Origin: Anthopleura xanthogrammica
Lineage: Eukaryota > Cnidaria > Anthozoa > Actiniaria > Actiniidae
Length of the DNA stretch: 64,000 nucleotides
Direction: 5' to 3'
Assembly: GCA_964019055.1 (NCBI GenBank)
Contig: OZ025209.1
Coordinates: 14,359,867 to 14,423,866, forward strand
Of the stretch, positions 38,266 through 49,200 are shown in pieces. The position numbers were made by a program, and so were the translations under genes. The notes under the pieces were generated by a model that worked only from the letters and a program-made list of their open reading frames with translations, was not told the origin of the DNA and made no database searches. Position 1 is the first letter of the stretch, and each line of letters begins with the position of its first letter.

Positions 38266-39316
38266 AATGGCACCACTCTCTTGCACTACTGGCATGCCTC
38301 TCGATGAGAGCTGGAATCCTTCTGGTTCATTTACCTGTGATAAGGAAAAAAGATGCGTTGTGTATTAAAACACAGCCACAAAAATATCATTATAAAGAGT
38401 TCCATCACTTACACTGGCAACACTCTCTTGCATCACTGGTATGCCTCTCGATGAGAGCTGGAATCCTTCTGGTTCATTTACCTGTGATAAGGAAAAAAGA
38501 TGCGTTGTGTATTAAAACACAGCCACAAAAATATCATCATAAAGAGTTCCATCACTTACACTGGCAACACTCTCTTGCATCACTGGTATGCCTCTCGATA
38601 AGAGCTGGAATCCTTCTGGTTCATTTACCTGTGATAAGGAAAAAAGATGCGTTGTGTATTAAAACACAGCCACAAAAATATCATCATAAAGAGTTCCATC
38701 ACTTACACTGGCAACACCCTCTTGCATCACTGGTATGCCTCTCGATGAGAGCTGGAATCCTTCTGGTTCATTTACCTGTGATAAGGAAAAAATATGCGTT
38801 GTGTATTAAAACACAGCCACAAAAATATCATCATAAAGAGTTCCATCACTTACACTGGCAACACCCTCTTGCATCACTGGTATGCCTCTCGATGAGAGCT
38901 TGAATCCTTCTGGTTCATTTACCTGTGAGAAGGAAAAAAGATACGTTGTGTATTGATAAAGGCATAGCTACATAATTGTCATGATAAAGAGTTCCATCAC
39001 TTACACTGGTAACACTCTTTTGTGTCCCTGGCATGCTTTTTGATGAGAACTGCAATCCTTCTGCTTTATTTTCCTGTAAAAATGAAAAAACGATACATAC
39101 TCATAGCATCACTAAAGCTTCTATTCTGGCATGCTTCATTAGGCCTTAAAAAATTCTGTGCTATTTCCTACAAAATAAAACCATTTCCCCATCTAGAAAT
39201 CGTATAAGCAAAGCTTTGTAAGTTTGATGTAAAAAAATAATGGTTACATGGGAGAAAGTCTCTTGTATAACTGGCCTTCCTCTTGAAGAAGCCAGGGAGG
39301 CTCCTTCTCCCGAACT
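38266..39316 (-). CDS. seven tandem 69-bp phase-0 exons encoding a 23-residue repeat (partial gene)
   Basis: Seven minus-strand segments of exactly 69 bp: 39248-39316, 39005-39073, 38854-38922, 38707-38775, 38560-38628, 38413-38481 and 38266-38334. Each follows an AG acceptor with a pyrimidine tract (mostly CCTTATCACAG) and precedes a GT donor (GTAAGT in five, GTAAGT/GTAAGTC and GTAACC in the rest). Each is open only in phase 0, so all are symmetric and can be duplicated or skipped without a frameshift. The encoded 23-mers begin VNEPEGFQLSS or a variant and share the core SSRGIPVMQES; the leftmost in reading order (39248-39316) and the next are the most diverged. The middle ones repeat with an exact 147-bp period and near identity. 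Start, end and function of the gene are not visible; I do not recognise the repeat. Confidence 0.6.
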
Positions 39317-39872
39317 CTGGTCGAAAGAACACAACAATTCTTGAATAAACCACCGCATGTAAACCGTATGTACTGGTATGAGATGTTATAAATGCATTAC
39401 TTATGGAACTTTAGGCACTCGGATTACTGAAAACATCTTTGAATAGCTTGCAGAAACCGTAGTACAACATGACCCACTAAAAAGACAAATCAAACTTGAA
39501 GGAAAAGAAAAGAATACAGACTCTTCATCAGATGGGAACATGAGCTCGTAGATCTCGGTTTGTCGAAATAGATAGTCTCTTTCGTGTAATTAACAGTTGA
39601 AAAAACTACTGAAAATAAACTAGAAATGTTTTGGAAAGAAGGAGAACCTTTCTTTTAAAAGTATGCATTAATACTAGCAAGAGAATAAAAGAAAAAAATA
39701 TATGACAAAATGGCGGCCACTGATATCATAACAAAAAAAGACGTACTAATCTGGCAAATATTTTCTTCAATTCGTCCAACATTGCGGCTATGAAAACCAG
39801 CAATTACTATTAACAGTATTAGTGATAGATTTTGTACAATGTTTTACAAATTCAGTCATAAACTGGGCTTAC

Positions 39873-39908
39873 CATGACAAGCAAGTATCAATCTTTTTAC
39901 AGGACCTT
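39873..39908 (-). other. 36-bp candidate micro-exon
   Basis: Minus-strand segment with a good acceptor (CATTTTCAAG) and donor GTAAGC. One frame reads GPVKRLILACH. It would lie upstream of the 69-bp exon array in the same gene. In the 11.4-kb units most of it is deleted. Confidence 0.3.
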
Positions 39909-40050
39909 CTTGAAAATGAAAAACGTGAAGGAGCATCCTGTTAAAATATCATTATAAAAAAATAAATAAAATCTATAACGCTTCGAACTCAGTCCACTGC
40001 TGGTGCTACCTGGGTAAGTTCAAGCCGAGCGGCACTGAGTTCTGAGTTCT

Positions 40051-40275
40051 ATGACATCATTCCAGCTCAAGCCAAAGCGACACCACGAAAACTTTTGCCT
40101 TCGAGGTTCTCGACTTGGTGACAACATGGCTGTACCTCGTTTCCTCGTTTCCGTATCGCGTACTTCATCGATTCATGTACAACTTAGTCTCGTCCTTGAC
40201 ATGTTCGACTCTTGCAACATTTTGTTACAAGTTGCATCCAGTCTTCAACGGCTTGAACTTACTGAGCCCTGTTAA
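40051..40275 (+). CDS. small ORF, 74 codons, diverged copy
   Basis: Homologue of the small ORF of the units. Start, stop and C-terminal residues (SSIHVQLSLVLD...LTEPC) are kept despite two nearby indels. No known domain; weak support for a real gene. Confidence 0.25.
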   Translation: MTSFQLKPKRHHENFCLRGSRLGDNMAVPRFLVSVSRTSSIHVQLSLVLDMFDSCNILLQVASSLQRLELTEPC

Positions 40276-40672
40276 GAAATTTAAAATGATTAAAGTATTC
40301 TTAAAAGTTACTCTTCATTATCAGTCCGGTTTCAGGAATGAACGATTAAAAAAATTGAACGTCTTCAGTGTTTACTGAAAGTTCGAAGCAACGCATGAAA
40401 TGCGTAATGAAATTCGAAAAACGAGCGATATACCCCCATTTGAACATATTTGAGCGGGCTTCTGAAACCATGTCTTCGCGCATTTCAGTTTGTCGATGAT
40501 AATTATGATCTAAAACCCTTCTTCGGCGAACATTCATCGAACCTTGCCACTTTTGTTTCGTTGTTGTTTTGAAATCTGCATCATGGGGTACATTTATAAT
40601 TCTGGCATGATTCTTCACTTTGTGGTCGCTTTCAAAACTCCATTATACGCATTTCTTCTTTCGTTAACTTAC

Positions 40673-40790
40673 CAGGGTCTAAGACTGGCATAAGTACTTC
40701 GCCATGTTCTTTGCCATAATATCATTTGTTCACATGATCTATGCCGACTTTGTTCTTCCCCGTTACGCAATTGGCCCAAATATTGGATTC
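40673..40790 (-). other. 118-bp candidate exon, diverged copy
   Basis: Acceptor TGTTTTAACATAG and donor GTAAGT conserved with the units. Same length although the sequence has diverged, with two compensating 1-base indels. One frame is open through the segment. Could be an upstream exon of the minus-strand repeat gene. Confidence 0.3.
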
Positions 40791-42363
40791 CTATGTTAAA
40801 ACAAACAGATATTTCTCTAGCATATTAAAGGCGACATACCCATTGTCTTTTAAAAGTAAGAAAAGTCCAGTTAACGAAAAACCTGAAAATGTCTTACTTT
40901 TTCCGCAACGGCGTTGTTAACCATTCCCGAATCAGTGAGCTGAGTCTGCAAGCGCCTTCCATCTCTCATTAGCGGAAACGAAGTTGGGTTTAACATTTAT
41001 CGGGTCGGTGAAGTGGCTTGAGGTTCATCTTCAAATAAGAGTTATTTCAAAACAAGAAATTCCAACAATTAATACAATAAGAACTGGAGACAAGATCAAA
41101 AAATTGTCTATGTGGCGAAAATAAATAATAAAAATATTCAGTTAATATAATATAGGCGATGAACATCATTGTAACTTGATTTTTTTCCCTTTTAGGTGAA
41201 TGATACAGGCCTTTGGCACTACAGAATTGTGTGATAGCATAAGTTTTCTTCAATTATATTCTTCAATACAAACCTTTCTTTTAATCTTTCCGTTATTCAT
41301 TTCAGTTGTATTTTTGTTCCTGACTGCTTGTAACTCAGACATTTCTTGGAAGCCAGACTCGCCGAGTCATGTCAACTGAAGCGAAAATCAACGAAAAAAT
41401 ATAATCAAGAGAAATGTTACCTTTCAAATCGACGAAACTTCCAAAACCAATCGTGTTTACAATAGAAAAATTCAGATATAATATATTCCATAGATACTTT
41501 TTCCGTAAATTCATTTTGAGCCTTTCTGATCCGGCGACAAGCTCAACAAAGTTTACTTAACAAATATATAATAAGACGTTTGCTTAAATAAAACTGATTT
41601 GGAGTGCTAACCGCGAGCTTTAAAAGGCTGGAATATTTTGACTCAATGACTGTTTTGACTGTAATGTTCACTCAACTGTGTAAAAAATTCATAACTGCAC
41701 CATTCAGAAGCCAGATGCGGATATTTGACCTACTCTGTGTACTGAATTTTTGTTCAGTTTTTGATTCGGTATTCAAAGTTCTCAGCACCGTGTTAGAAGG
41801 ATATTTCCATAATCCTCAACGTCTCGTAGTTGAATAGTTTTCATTTCATTATTCATCAAATAATCAAGCAGTTTTGTTTTAGTTAAACTTCTTGGAAATG
41901 CCGTGACGTGTCTTCAAATGAAACTTTTCTCAAGCGATTAATTGTTCCAAAGTTTTGATTGGCTGGTTTACTTTAATATCTTCTTATTTGCCGATGATAA
42001 TCAAGCGTCTTATAATTCCCAGCTGCCTGACGTACCCCTAACTAAAGCACAACAAGAGAAGTAAAAATATATTGTAAAATATAGATGCACATCTTTTTTG
42101 AATTTATGACAAGCTCAGATCTAGAATTATGGTTGACTAACGGCTTAACCAACCGGCACAACTGAAAGATGTTTTGACGGATCGATCATGTGATGTTTTG
42201 ACAGCTAGCTATAGCAATCAAACACACCATTTATTGAACATATCACCTTTTATGGCTAAGAGCTCGGTTTCGGGTCGGTAACTAGTCTGATTCCAGAAGT
42301 CGGCTCCAGTTCCCTCTATCAAAACTAGTAGCCCAGTTCTTCTCTGCCATACTGATTTCAACA
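40791..42363. other. gene-free stretch between array and TUFM
   Basis: Diverged, partly alignable with 10814-11312 up to about 41960. Short ORFs on both strands have no recognisable features. Confidence 0.4.
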
Positions 42364-42794
42364 CCTGAATCGGGTACTGTATAAAGAAGACAATTGTTTT
42401 GACTTTATCCCTTAAAAGGACAACTTTACTAGTCAACATTATTAAAAAAAAAAGCTATTCATGGTTTATCAGTAATGATTCTCAAGAGAGTAAGAAGACA
42501 ACAAAAGTGAAATGCTCGATACTAGATGTCCGTAGTGACTATTTCTATTCATAAATACGTTGTTTAGCATACATGCAAACAGACAGTACTGTCTGCGGTT
42601 TAACTTTTAATTTTCGAGATATCTGAGGGCAAAATCTTGGATTCCACTTCCAGAGGTGGTGGGTACCGGGTAACCCCACCCCTCCCACCTGAATCGGGTA
42701 CCGTATAAAGAAGACAATTGTTTTGACTTTATCCCTTAAAAGGACAACTTTACTAGTTAACATTATCTAAAAAAAAAAGCTATTCATGGTTTAT
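42364..42794. repeat. pair of about 106-bp direct repeats
   Basis: 42364-42469 and 42688-42794 are almost the same sequence (CCTGAATCGGGTA...ATTCATGGTTTAT) in direct orientation, about 324 bp apart. The sequence between them is otherwise unremarkable. Confidence 0.8.
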
Positions 42795-42829
42795 AATAAT
42801 CCTCAAAAGAGTAAGAAGACGAAAGTTTA

Positions 42830-42895
42830 GCGGCCATGTTGGTGGTATTAAAAAAGAAGACTAATTTGAAATCCAACATGGCCGCGATGACGTAA
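42830..42895. promoter_or_regulatory. YY1/CRE-like module upstream of TUFM
   Basis: Inverted GCGGCCATGTTGG/CCAACATGGCCGC pair followed by GATGACGTAAC, nearly identical to the module in each array unit, ending 324 bp before the TUFM ATG. YY1 and CRE/ATF sites are common in promoters of nuclear genes for mitochondrial proteins, which would fit, but a dispersed repeat is equally possible. Confidence 0.45.
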
Positions 42896-43218
42896 CAGCA
42901 ATCGAATACTTACAAAAGATTTTCAAAAATGGGTTTCCTGTGATATGGTCGTAGAAGGTTGGGTACTAGTAGTTCCGCTGGCCACGTTCAACAGGCTCAC
43001 GTGACAGCGTGCATGGTGGATGCATGGCAGATCTGTGATATAACAACCGCTAAAATACTCTTATTTACAACAGAAAAAATAACTAAACATGTTATCTTTA
43101 CACACTACAAGAGTGCGATGTCATCAATGTAAGTAACAGAACATAAATCACATGAATATCTCGTTTTATTTTCGGTTTGTGATTGTTTTTACTGCCCAGT
43201 ACACTTGCTCACTTCAGC

Positions 43219-46200
43219 ATGTCATTCACGAGGAATCCCGGCTTTTCTCTCGTTTTAGTGCTGAATAAAACAGCTCAGTGCGCCAGAAGTTTCATGTTAG
43301 TGTCTGCACAAAAGGTATGTAAGAATTATAATACGAGATATAAAGTTATTGTCGATCTACATGAACAACGCAGAAGGCTATGCAGTAAAACTTTTACTTC
43401 ATTGATCATGAAGTTGTACGTACAGTCTGCAAATGTACATGTAAAGATCGTGTCATTCAGAAATATATTGCACTACAGTACAAAATCCATATGAATTTTT
43501 GGATTGTGAGCTAAGATATTGTGGCATTGCAATTAAGATTTTGATAGGAACTTTGCAATTTCTGTTGAATATCTTTTTTCTCTTGATTATTTGAGACGAT
43601 TTTTTTGAAAACCATGGATAAGTTGACATATGAATGGGAAACCTAATTGCATCCACAAACAAACTGGACATTGCTCACAGCGGTTATATTTTAGAACAGT
43701 TTTAGATACTCTGATCAGGGGTGGTAAGGTATGGTAGTGTAATTGTCTAAGACAATTAAAAAAGGACAATCATTTCCCATGGAAATTAGTAATTCAAATT
43801 CAAGAAAATTCGCAATTCATGAAGTTTAGAATATGCTCATCACAGATCATAATTGAAAATTCCTGTTCACGATTCAGGATGCTTGAGAGAACGTGATAGA
43901 AGCATAGGAAACCATAATGCAAAGTGGAGTGGTTTTCAGCTTCTCGAATGTTCTCTAAGCATCCCAGATGTTTAGATCAGAGTATCTAAATTGAAAAACT
44001 TTTCTAAATTTTATGAAATAACAAGTGCAAAAATTAACAAAACTGTGGTTTTATTTTTCTAAAGGCTCATTTACACTTGCAATTTTGTTGCTTGAATTAA
44101 ACGGCAATTTCAACACTAATTTTATCAGAAATCCAAATCGGGTGTGTAACCGGCTGGTGATTTTATAGTGATTTTATGCAGACTTATGGCAGCCATGTCG
44201 CCACCAATTCAAACATGCTCGAAATTTAGTGCAATTTAGTAAATTTGACAATGGAGAATGACCACCATTGGCACAAGAAACAAGTCCTAAAAGTTAAAAA
44301 AAAACACGTAATCAAAAAATGGAGTTCTAATGATTGGTTGAAATGCCATTCCCTTTTCCTGCTCACTCTGAGAAATTTTGTCACATGACTGGAGTGGCAA
44401 TTTCAAAGTTAATTTTATCGTAATCTCAATCACAAGTGTAAACACCCGGCAATTTTATTGCAAACTTGCTGTGATAGGATAAAATAATTCTATGTCTTTC
44501 CCATGCTTTTGATATTATGCTTTCTGATAAGTAATTTTGTTGCATTTTTCCTTTTGATTTAGAATATCAATAGAACAGGATTAAAAGTACTATCAAGTCC
44601 CAGTAAGTGCCTACACGTACCTCTGATAATTTTGCCCATTCATGTGTGACTGTTGCTTGCAATATTGCACAAGTGAAATCAAGCTCTACTTCTGCAATGT
44701 TGCTGATGGCTTGTTTCGTCATGTGAATATGACCTGCAACATTTCTGGCAATGTTATGGTGTTCTCCACCAATGAAATGTGACTCTTCTGTCTGACACTG
44801 CCAGGATGTTATGATAGTATGACATGACATGACACGACACAACAAAATTATATTTTGATATGATACAATACAATACTTTAACTTATTGTGATTTCAGGAC
44901 TATGGCCAATACAGAATATATTTTCTCACAACTAGCTGCCAATATAAACTCCTACTGGCTACTCAAAATCGCAATAAGTTTTGTATCGCAATTCTCCTAT
45001 TGCACAGTAAATCTGAGCCAACAATACAGGGTTACAGTGTATATTGGCGGCTCTCTCCCAATCAAATTTATAGGAGAATCGCGATATGATACAATAATAT
45101 TTATTTCAAGAGGGATACCCATGTACTTAATAATAAAGTTATCTAACATGACATTCAAATTAGCTTTTCTTAAGTTTCGTTCCAAAATTAAAAAGTAGCT
45201 ACATGCCAGTCCCTTGGAAATTATGCCACCAGCTATAATACACACAACTGTTACAACATGTGTTTAAGCCATTAGACTTACGAGGATACATTTGGCTTTC
45301 AGGAGTTTTAATCAGGGGATATGCTGCAGAAGCTTCCAAGCAGACATTCTCCAGAGACAAACCTCATGTGAATATTGGAACAATAGGTCACGTAGATCAT
45401 GGAAAGACGACTCTTACAGCAGCTATTACTAAAAGTAGGTCTACACTTTATTTTAAATAAATAAAAAAATAATAAAATAATAAATATGATTAACAGTGGA
45501 ATCCACAGAGTGGCTATTCCTCCACTGCATTCCAATTGGAATTTAGAAGTTGATTTTTGAGGAGGGAGGAAAAAACGGAGAACCTGGAAAAACCCTTGAA
45601 GCACAGGAGAGAACCAACAAACAACTCTACTCACATACGACACCGAGCCCAGCGGGGCTTGAACTCGGGTCGCCTTGGTGAGAGGGAAGCGCTCTCACCG
45701 CTACGCCACCCGTGCTTCCCCTGCGCTCCTGAAGAAAGAGCGAGAGGAATCACAATCAATACTGCTCATATTATTTTTATCTTAGTATCTGGGCTAAGAA
45801 TAATGGCTGGCCAAAATAGTTTTAGCTTGTTTGTACCTTGTTATAGGTTCAATATTACCAGTAAAAATGACCGGCAAGGCAAAGATTTGACTGAGACAAG
45901 TTCTAATTCTAGCTGGACATTGTCCGATGACCAGCCATTATTTTAGCCCTGCCTATAAATAGACCTCATCAGCTTGGGTGTAATGTTGTCCCATTTAAGA
46001 CCACTTGTCATTCCCCAGAGTATCATTTCATTGTTTAACGGTTGCGCATGAGAAGATACATGATGAAGATGCATGAGAAGAATCTTATTCTCAAGAGAAT
46101 GTCATGTTGTCTGAAATGGGACAACATTACACCCAAGCCGATGAGGTCTATTGCATTGGGAAAATGAAGGTGCTTGTCATGAGGATTATTCTGATTACTC

Positions 46201-49200
46201 CTGTTTTACTCCCTCTGTAAAATCAACATATAAGTTGAATGAGTGTAAAGTGTGGTAAATGATGAATGGAGTTATGGTTATAAAATATATTTAAAGTTTA
46301 AGCTGTACTGGGACCTTTTTGCCTGAAAGGTACTCCTTTCATATACCTTTGAAGAAAAGCTACCCCTTTTCATACCAAAACTCACAAATTCCAACCCCTT
46401 TTCTATACCTGCAGCCTGAAAAAGGTTCCTCTTTTGGGCAGAGCATCCCTGTATAGTCCATTGTAGGGAGTACCCCCTAGGAAACGGACCACTGTGATGA
46501 TATAGTGGCTATCTTGATAGAGGGCAAATACATGTATACAAAGATTTTGTTACAGTAATGGCATTGATTAACATTAACAATTCACCACAAGAAAATTTGA
46601 CAAATGAATTTTAATTCTTAAAAGAAAATGGATATGAAAGAAAGACAAATAAATAAAACTCTGACATATTTGTATTTTTTGCCCCCTGGATGCCCCACAA
46701 TGCCTTGTGATTCAAGTAGCCACCATATGGTCGAAGTAGTCCATTTTTGCAAAGGTTTTATTCTGAAGAGTGTGGTATTTGTCTTGTATTCTTATGATGA
46801 TTATTGAGTTTGCTTGATTTTTCTAAGATAAAATGCTTTTATTTTCAGTTCTTTCTGAGAAAGGTGCCGCTAACTTCAAGTCATATGGCGACATTGATAA
46901 TGCTCCTGAAGAAAGAGCGAGAGGAATCACAATCAATACTGCACATGTGGAATACCAGACAGATAAACGGCATTATGGACATGTAGACTGCCCTGGTCAT
47001 GCTGATTATATCAAGGTATAGAAAGAAAATAGGGGTGCAACCCAAGTTCTGCAAACTTCCTTTGGCATCTGACTACAGCAATAAAAAAACAATTGACCAG
47101 AACCCATTTGCTTCCCTTACCTCCCTTTGCATTGGTGGTGTACACTACCTAAACATCATCTTTCACCACTGTGTTTCCAAAGGTTCAGGTGACTGGTTCA
47201 AGCCCTGCGGACACCACATGTGAATTGAGTTCGTTTGATGTGTTGTTCTCTCCCTTGCAAAAAATGGTTTTCTCCAGGTTCTTCAGTTTTCCTCCCTCCT
47301 TAAAAGAAATCAACATAAGTTGAGCAATGTGTGCATAGAATATTGAATATAATGGTAGTGTGTACATGTATGTGAGTGAAAAGTGTCCCCAATGTTGTGT
47401 GTAAGCATTAGAACGACTTAAATAAAGAGATTTTTTAATTTCAAATTTTACCTTTTCTTTATTTCCATTCCTTTGGGGAAGTATTTTGGAATCTTTATAG
47501 TAAGCTCACCATAAACCATTTTTCTCTGTAGAACATGATTACTGGTGCAGCACAGATGGATGGTGCTATTTTAGTAGTAGCAGGAACAGATGGTCAGATG
47601 CCGCAGACTAGAGAACATTTGTTATTGGCCAACCAGGTAAACAAATCACCCTAAACTTTTGGGCTTCCTTTGTACTTAGAACACAGGTAGCCCATGTGTT
47701 CCAAGTACGAATGTATTTATCTGATCCACAATGACTTTTATTTATTCTTAGCTCTCGTTATATTTATTATATTTTGGTTGTTTAATAATTATTATTTATT
47801 GCTTTTGTTATGTGTCTATGTTTATCTTTTCTACCATATTTATATATACTTATTGCTGATCAATAAAGTTAGTCACCAGAAAAGCTACAAAGCTGAGACC
47901 GGCAAGGCAACATTTTACATGTTTCAACCGCTTGATAACTATCGATGGACTTGATATCTTTTACCCAATTACAGTTTCACCTCCTGCAGCTCATATCTAA
48001 AAGATTTCCTTCTCTGATGTGGAATGTTTCCCATGATCCTTAGTGACCTCAGCTTTCAAGGTTCTTGGTGACTAACTTTATTGAAATAAGTACAGTATAT
48101 ACTAGTTATACGATGGTTTCGAGTGGCATACTGTGGAATATCCCATGAGTCACTTGTAGCTTCTAGTATACACACGAGCCTTTAGGCGAGTGTGTATACA
48201 AAGAAAATACAAGTGACGAGTGGGATATCCATGGTATGCCACGAGAAACCATTGTATAACCATTTTATCCCACACCATAGAAAATACAAATGCGTAAATT
48301 CAATGTGCAGTGCATGATGGGAAGAAAGAGTGAAATACCAACGAATATACAATAGCTTTCCTGCTTTCTGATTGGCTGTATTTTCTATGGTGTGGGATAA
48401 ATAAGGATATATTTTTATGTGATATTTCATAGTTATTTAGAAGGGCCAGATTGAAAAAAAAGATATTTGTCTTTATCTGTAATAGACATTTTTATCTTAG
48501 GCGTAATGTTTTCCCATTTCAGACCACTTGTAATTCCCTAGAGTATCATTTCTTTGTTTAACAGTTGTGTCTGAGAAGACACATGAATATGGATACAACT
48601 CAAACAAAGAATCTTATTCTCAAGACCACGTGTCATTCCCTAGAGTATCATTTCTTTGTTTAACGGTTGTGCATGAGAAGACACATGAATATGGATACAA
48701 CTCAAACAAAGCATCTTATCCTCAAGGGAATGACATGTCTCTGAAATGAGAAAACATTACACCCAAGCTGAAAAGGTCTATTACCCAATAAAGGATATTA
48801 TTATAGAGAATGTAATAATATGTTATTCTTGGTAATGTTTCAGGTTGGAGTCAAGAATATTGTAGTATTTATAAACAAGGCTGATGTGATCGATGATCCA
48901 GAATTACTTGAACTGGTAAGGAAATTTTTATTCTACGTTTGCCTCTAAAGGCCAACATTCAGTCAACCTCTGATAGCATGTGAACTTGACATAATAAATA
49001 TATTATCTGTAGTTATTTCTGCGGACAATACATTCATCAGGTCAACTTCACTTCAGATTACAAGAGATATTTCGTTAGAACCCAAAGATTTTTTTTCTAT
49101 TTGTAAATTTCTGTACTTTATTTTATTAGGTTGAGATGGAATTACGTGAGCTGTTATCTGAGTATGGCTATGACGGCGACAATACTCCAATCATAACAGG

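Larger units (their letters stand above)
35441..42060. repeat. tandem array unit 4, partial and diverged to the right
   Basis: Near-identical to units 2 and 3 up to about 37790. From there it becomes a diverged homologue: 37806-38265 aligns loosely with the region before the RLE element, 38266-39320 with the exon relics, 39475-40965 clearly with 9517-10975 of unit 1, and 41380-41960 only distantly with 11100-11310. It lacks the RLE element, CR1-like fragment, hAT-like insertion, L2-like element and L2-like tail, so this copy shows the state before those insertions. Confidence 0.85.

Noticed and set aside
38304..38903. 199-codon plus-strand ORF with repeats of RAGILLVHLPVIRKK
   Set aside because: It is a by-product of the 147-bp repeat (divisible by three) lying antisense to the splice-bounded minus-strand exons; it crosses their introns.
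44860..45198. 112-codon ORF in TUFM intron 1
   Set aside because: Lies across the dispersed repeat shared with 59218-59397 and shows no protein features.
45260..45460. a TUFM start at 45260
   Set aside because: The first codon is GTG with a stop shortly upstream, and a better start with a presequence is in exon 1 at 43219.
45640..45722. tRNA gene (tRNA-like A and B boxes on the minus strand)
   Set aside because: The acceptor stem does not pair and the sequence continues into a SINE body.
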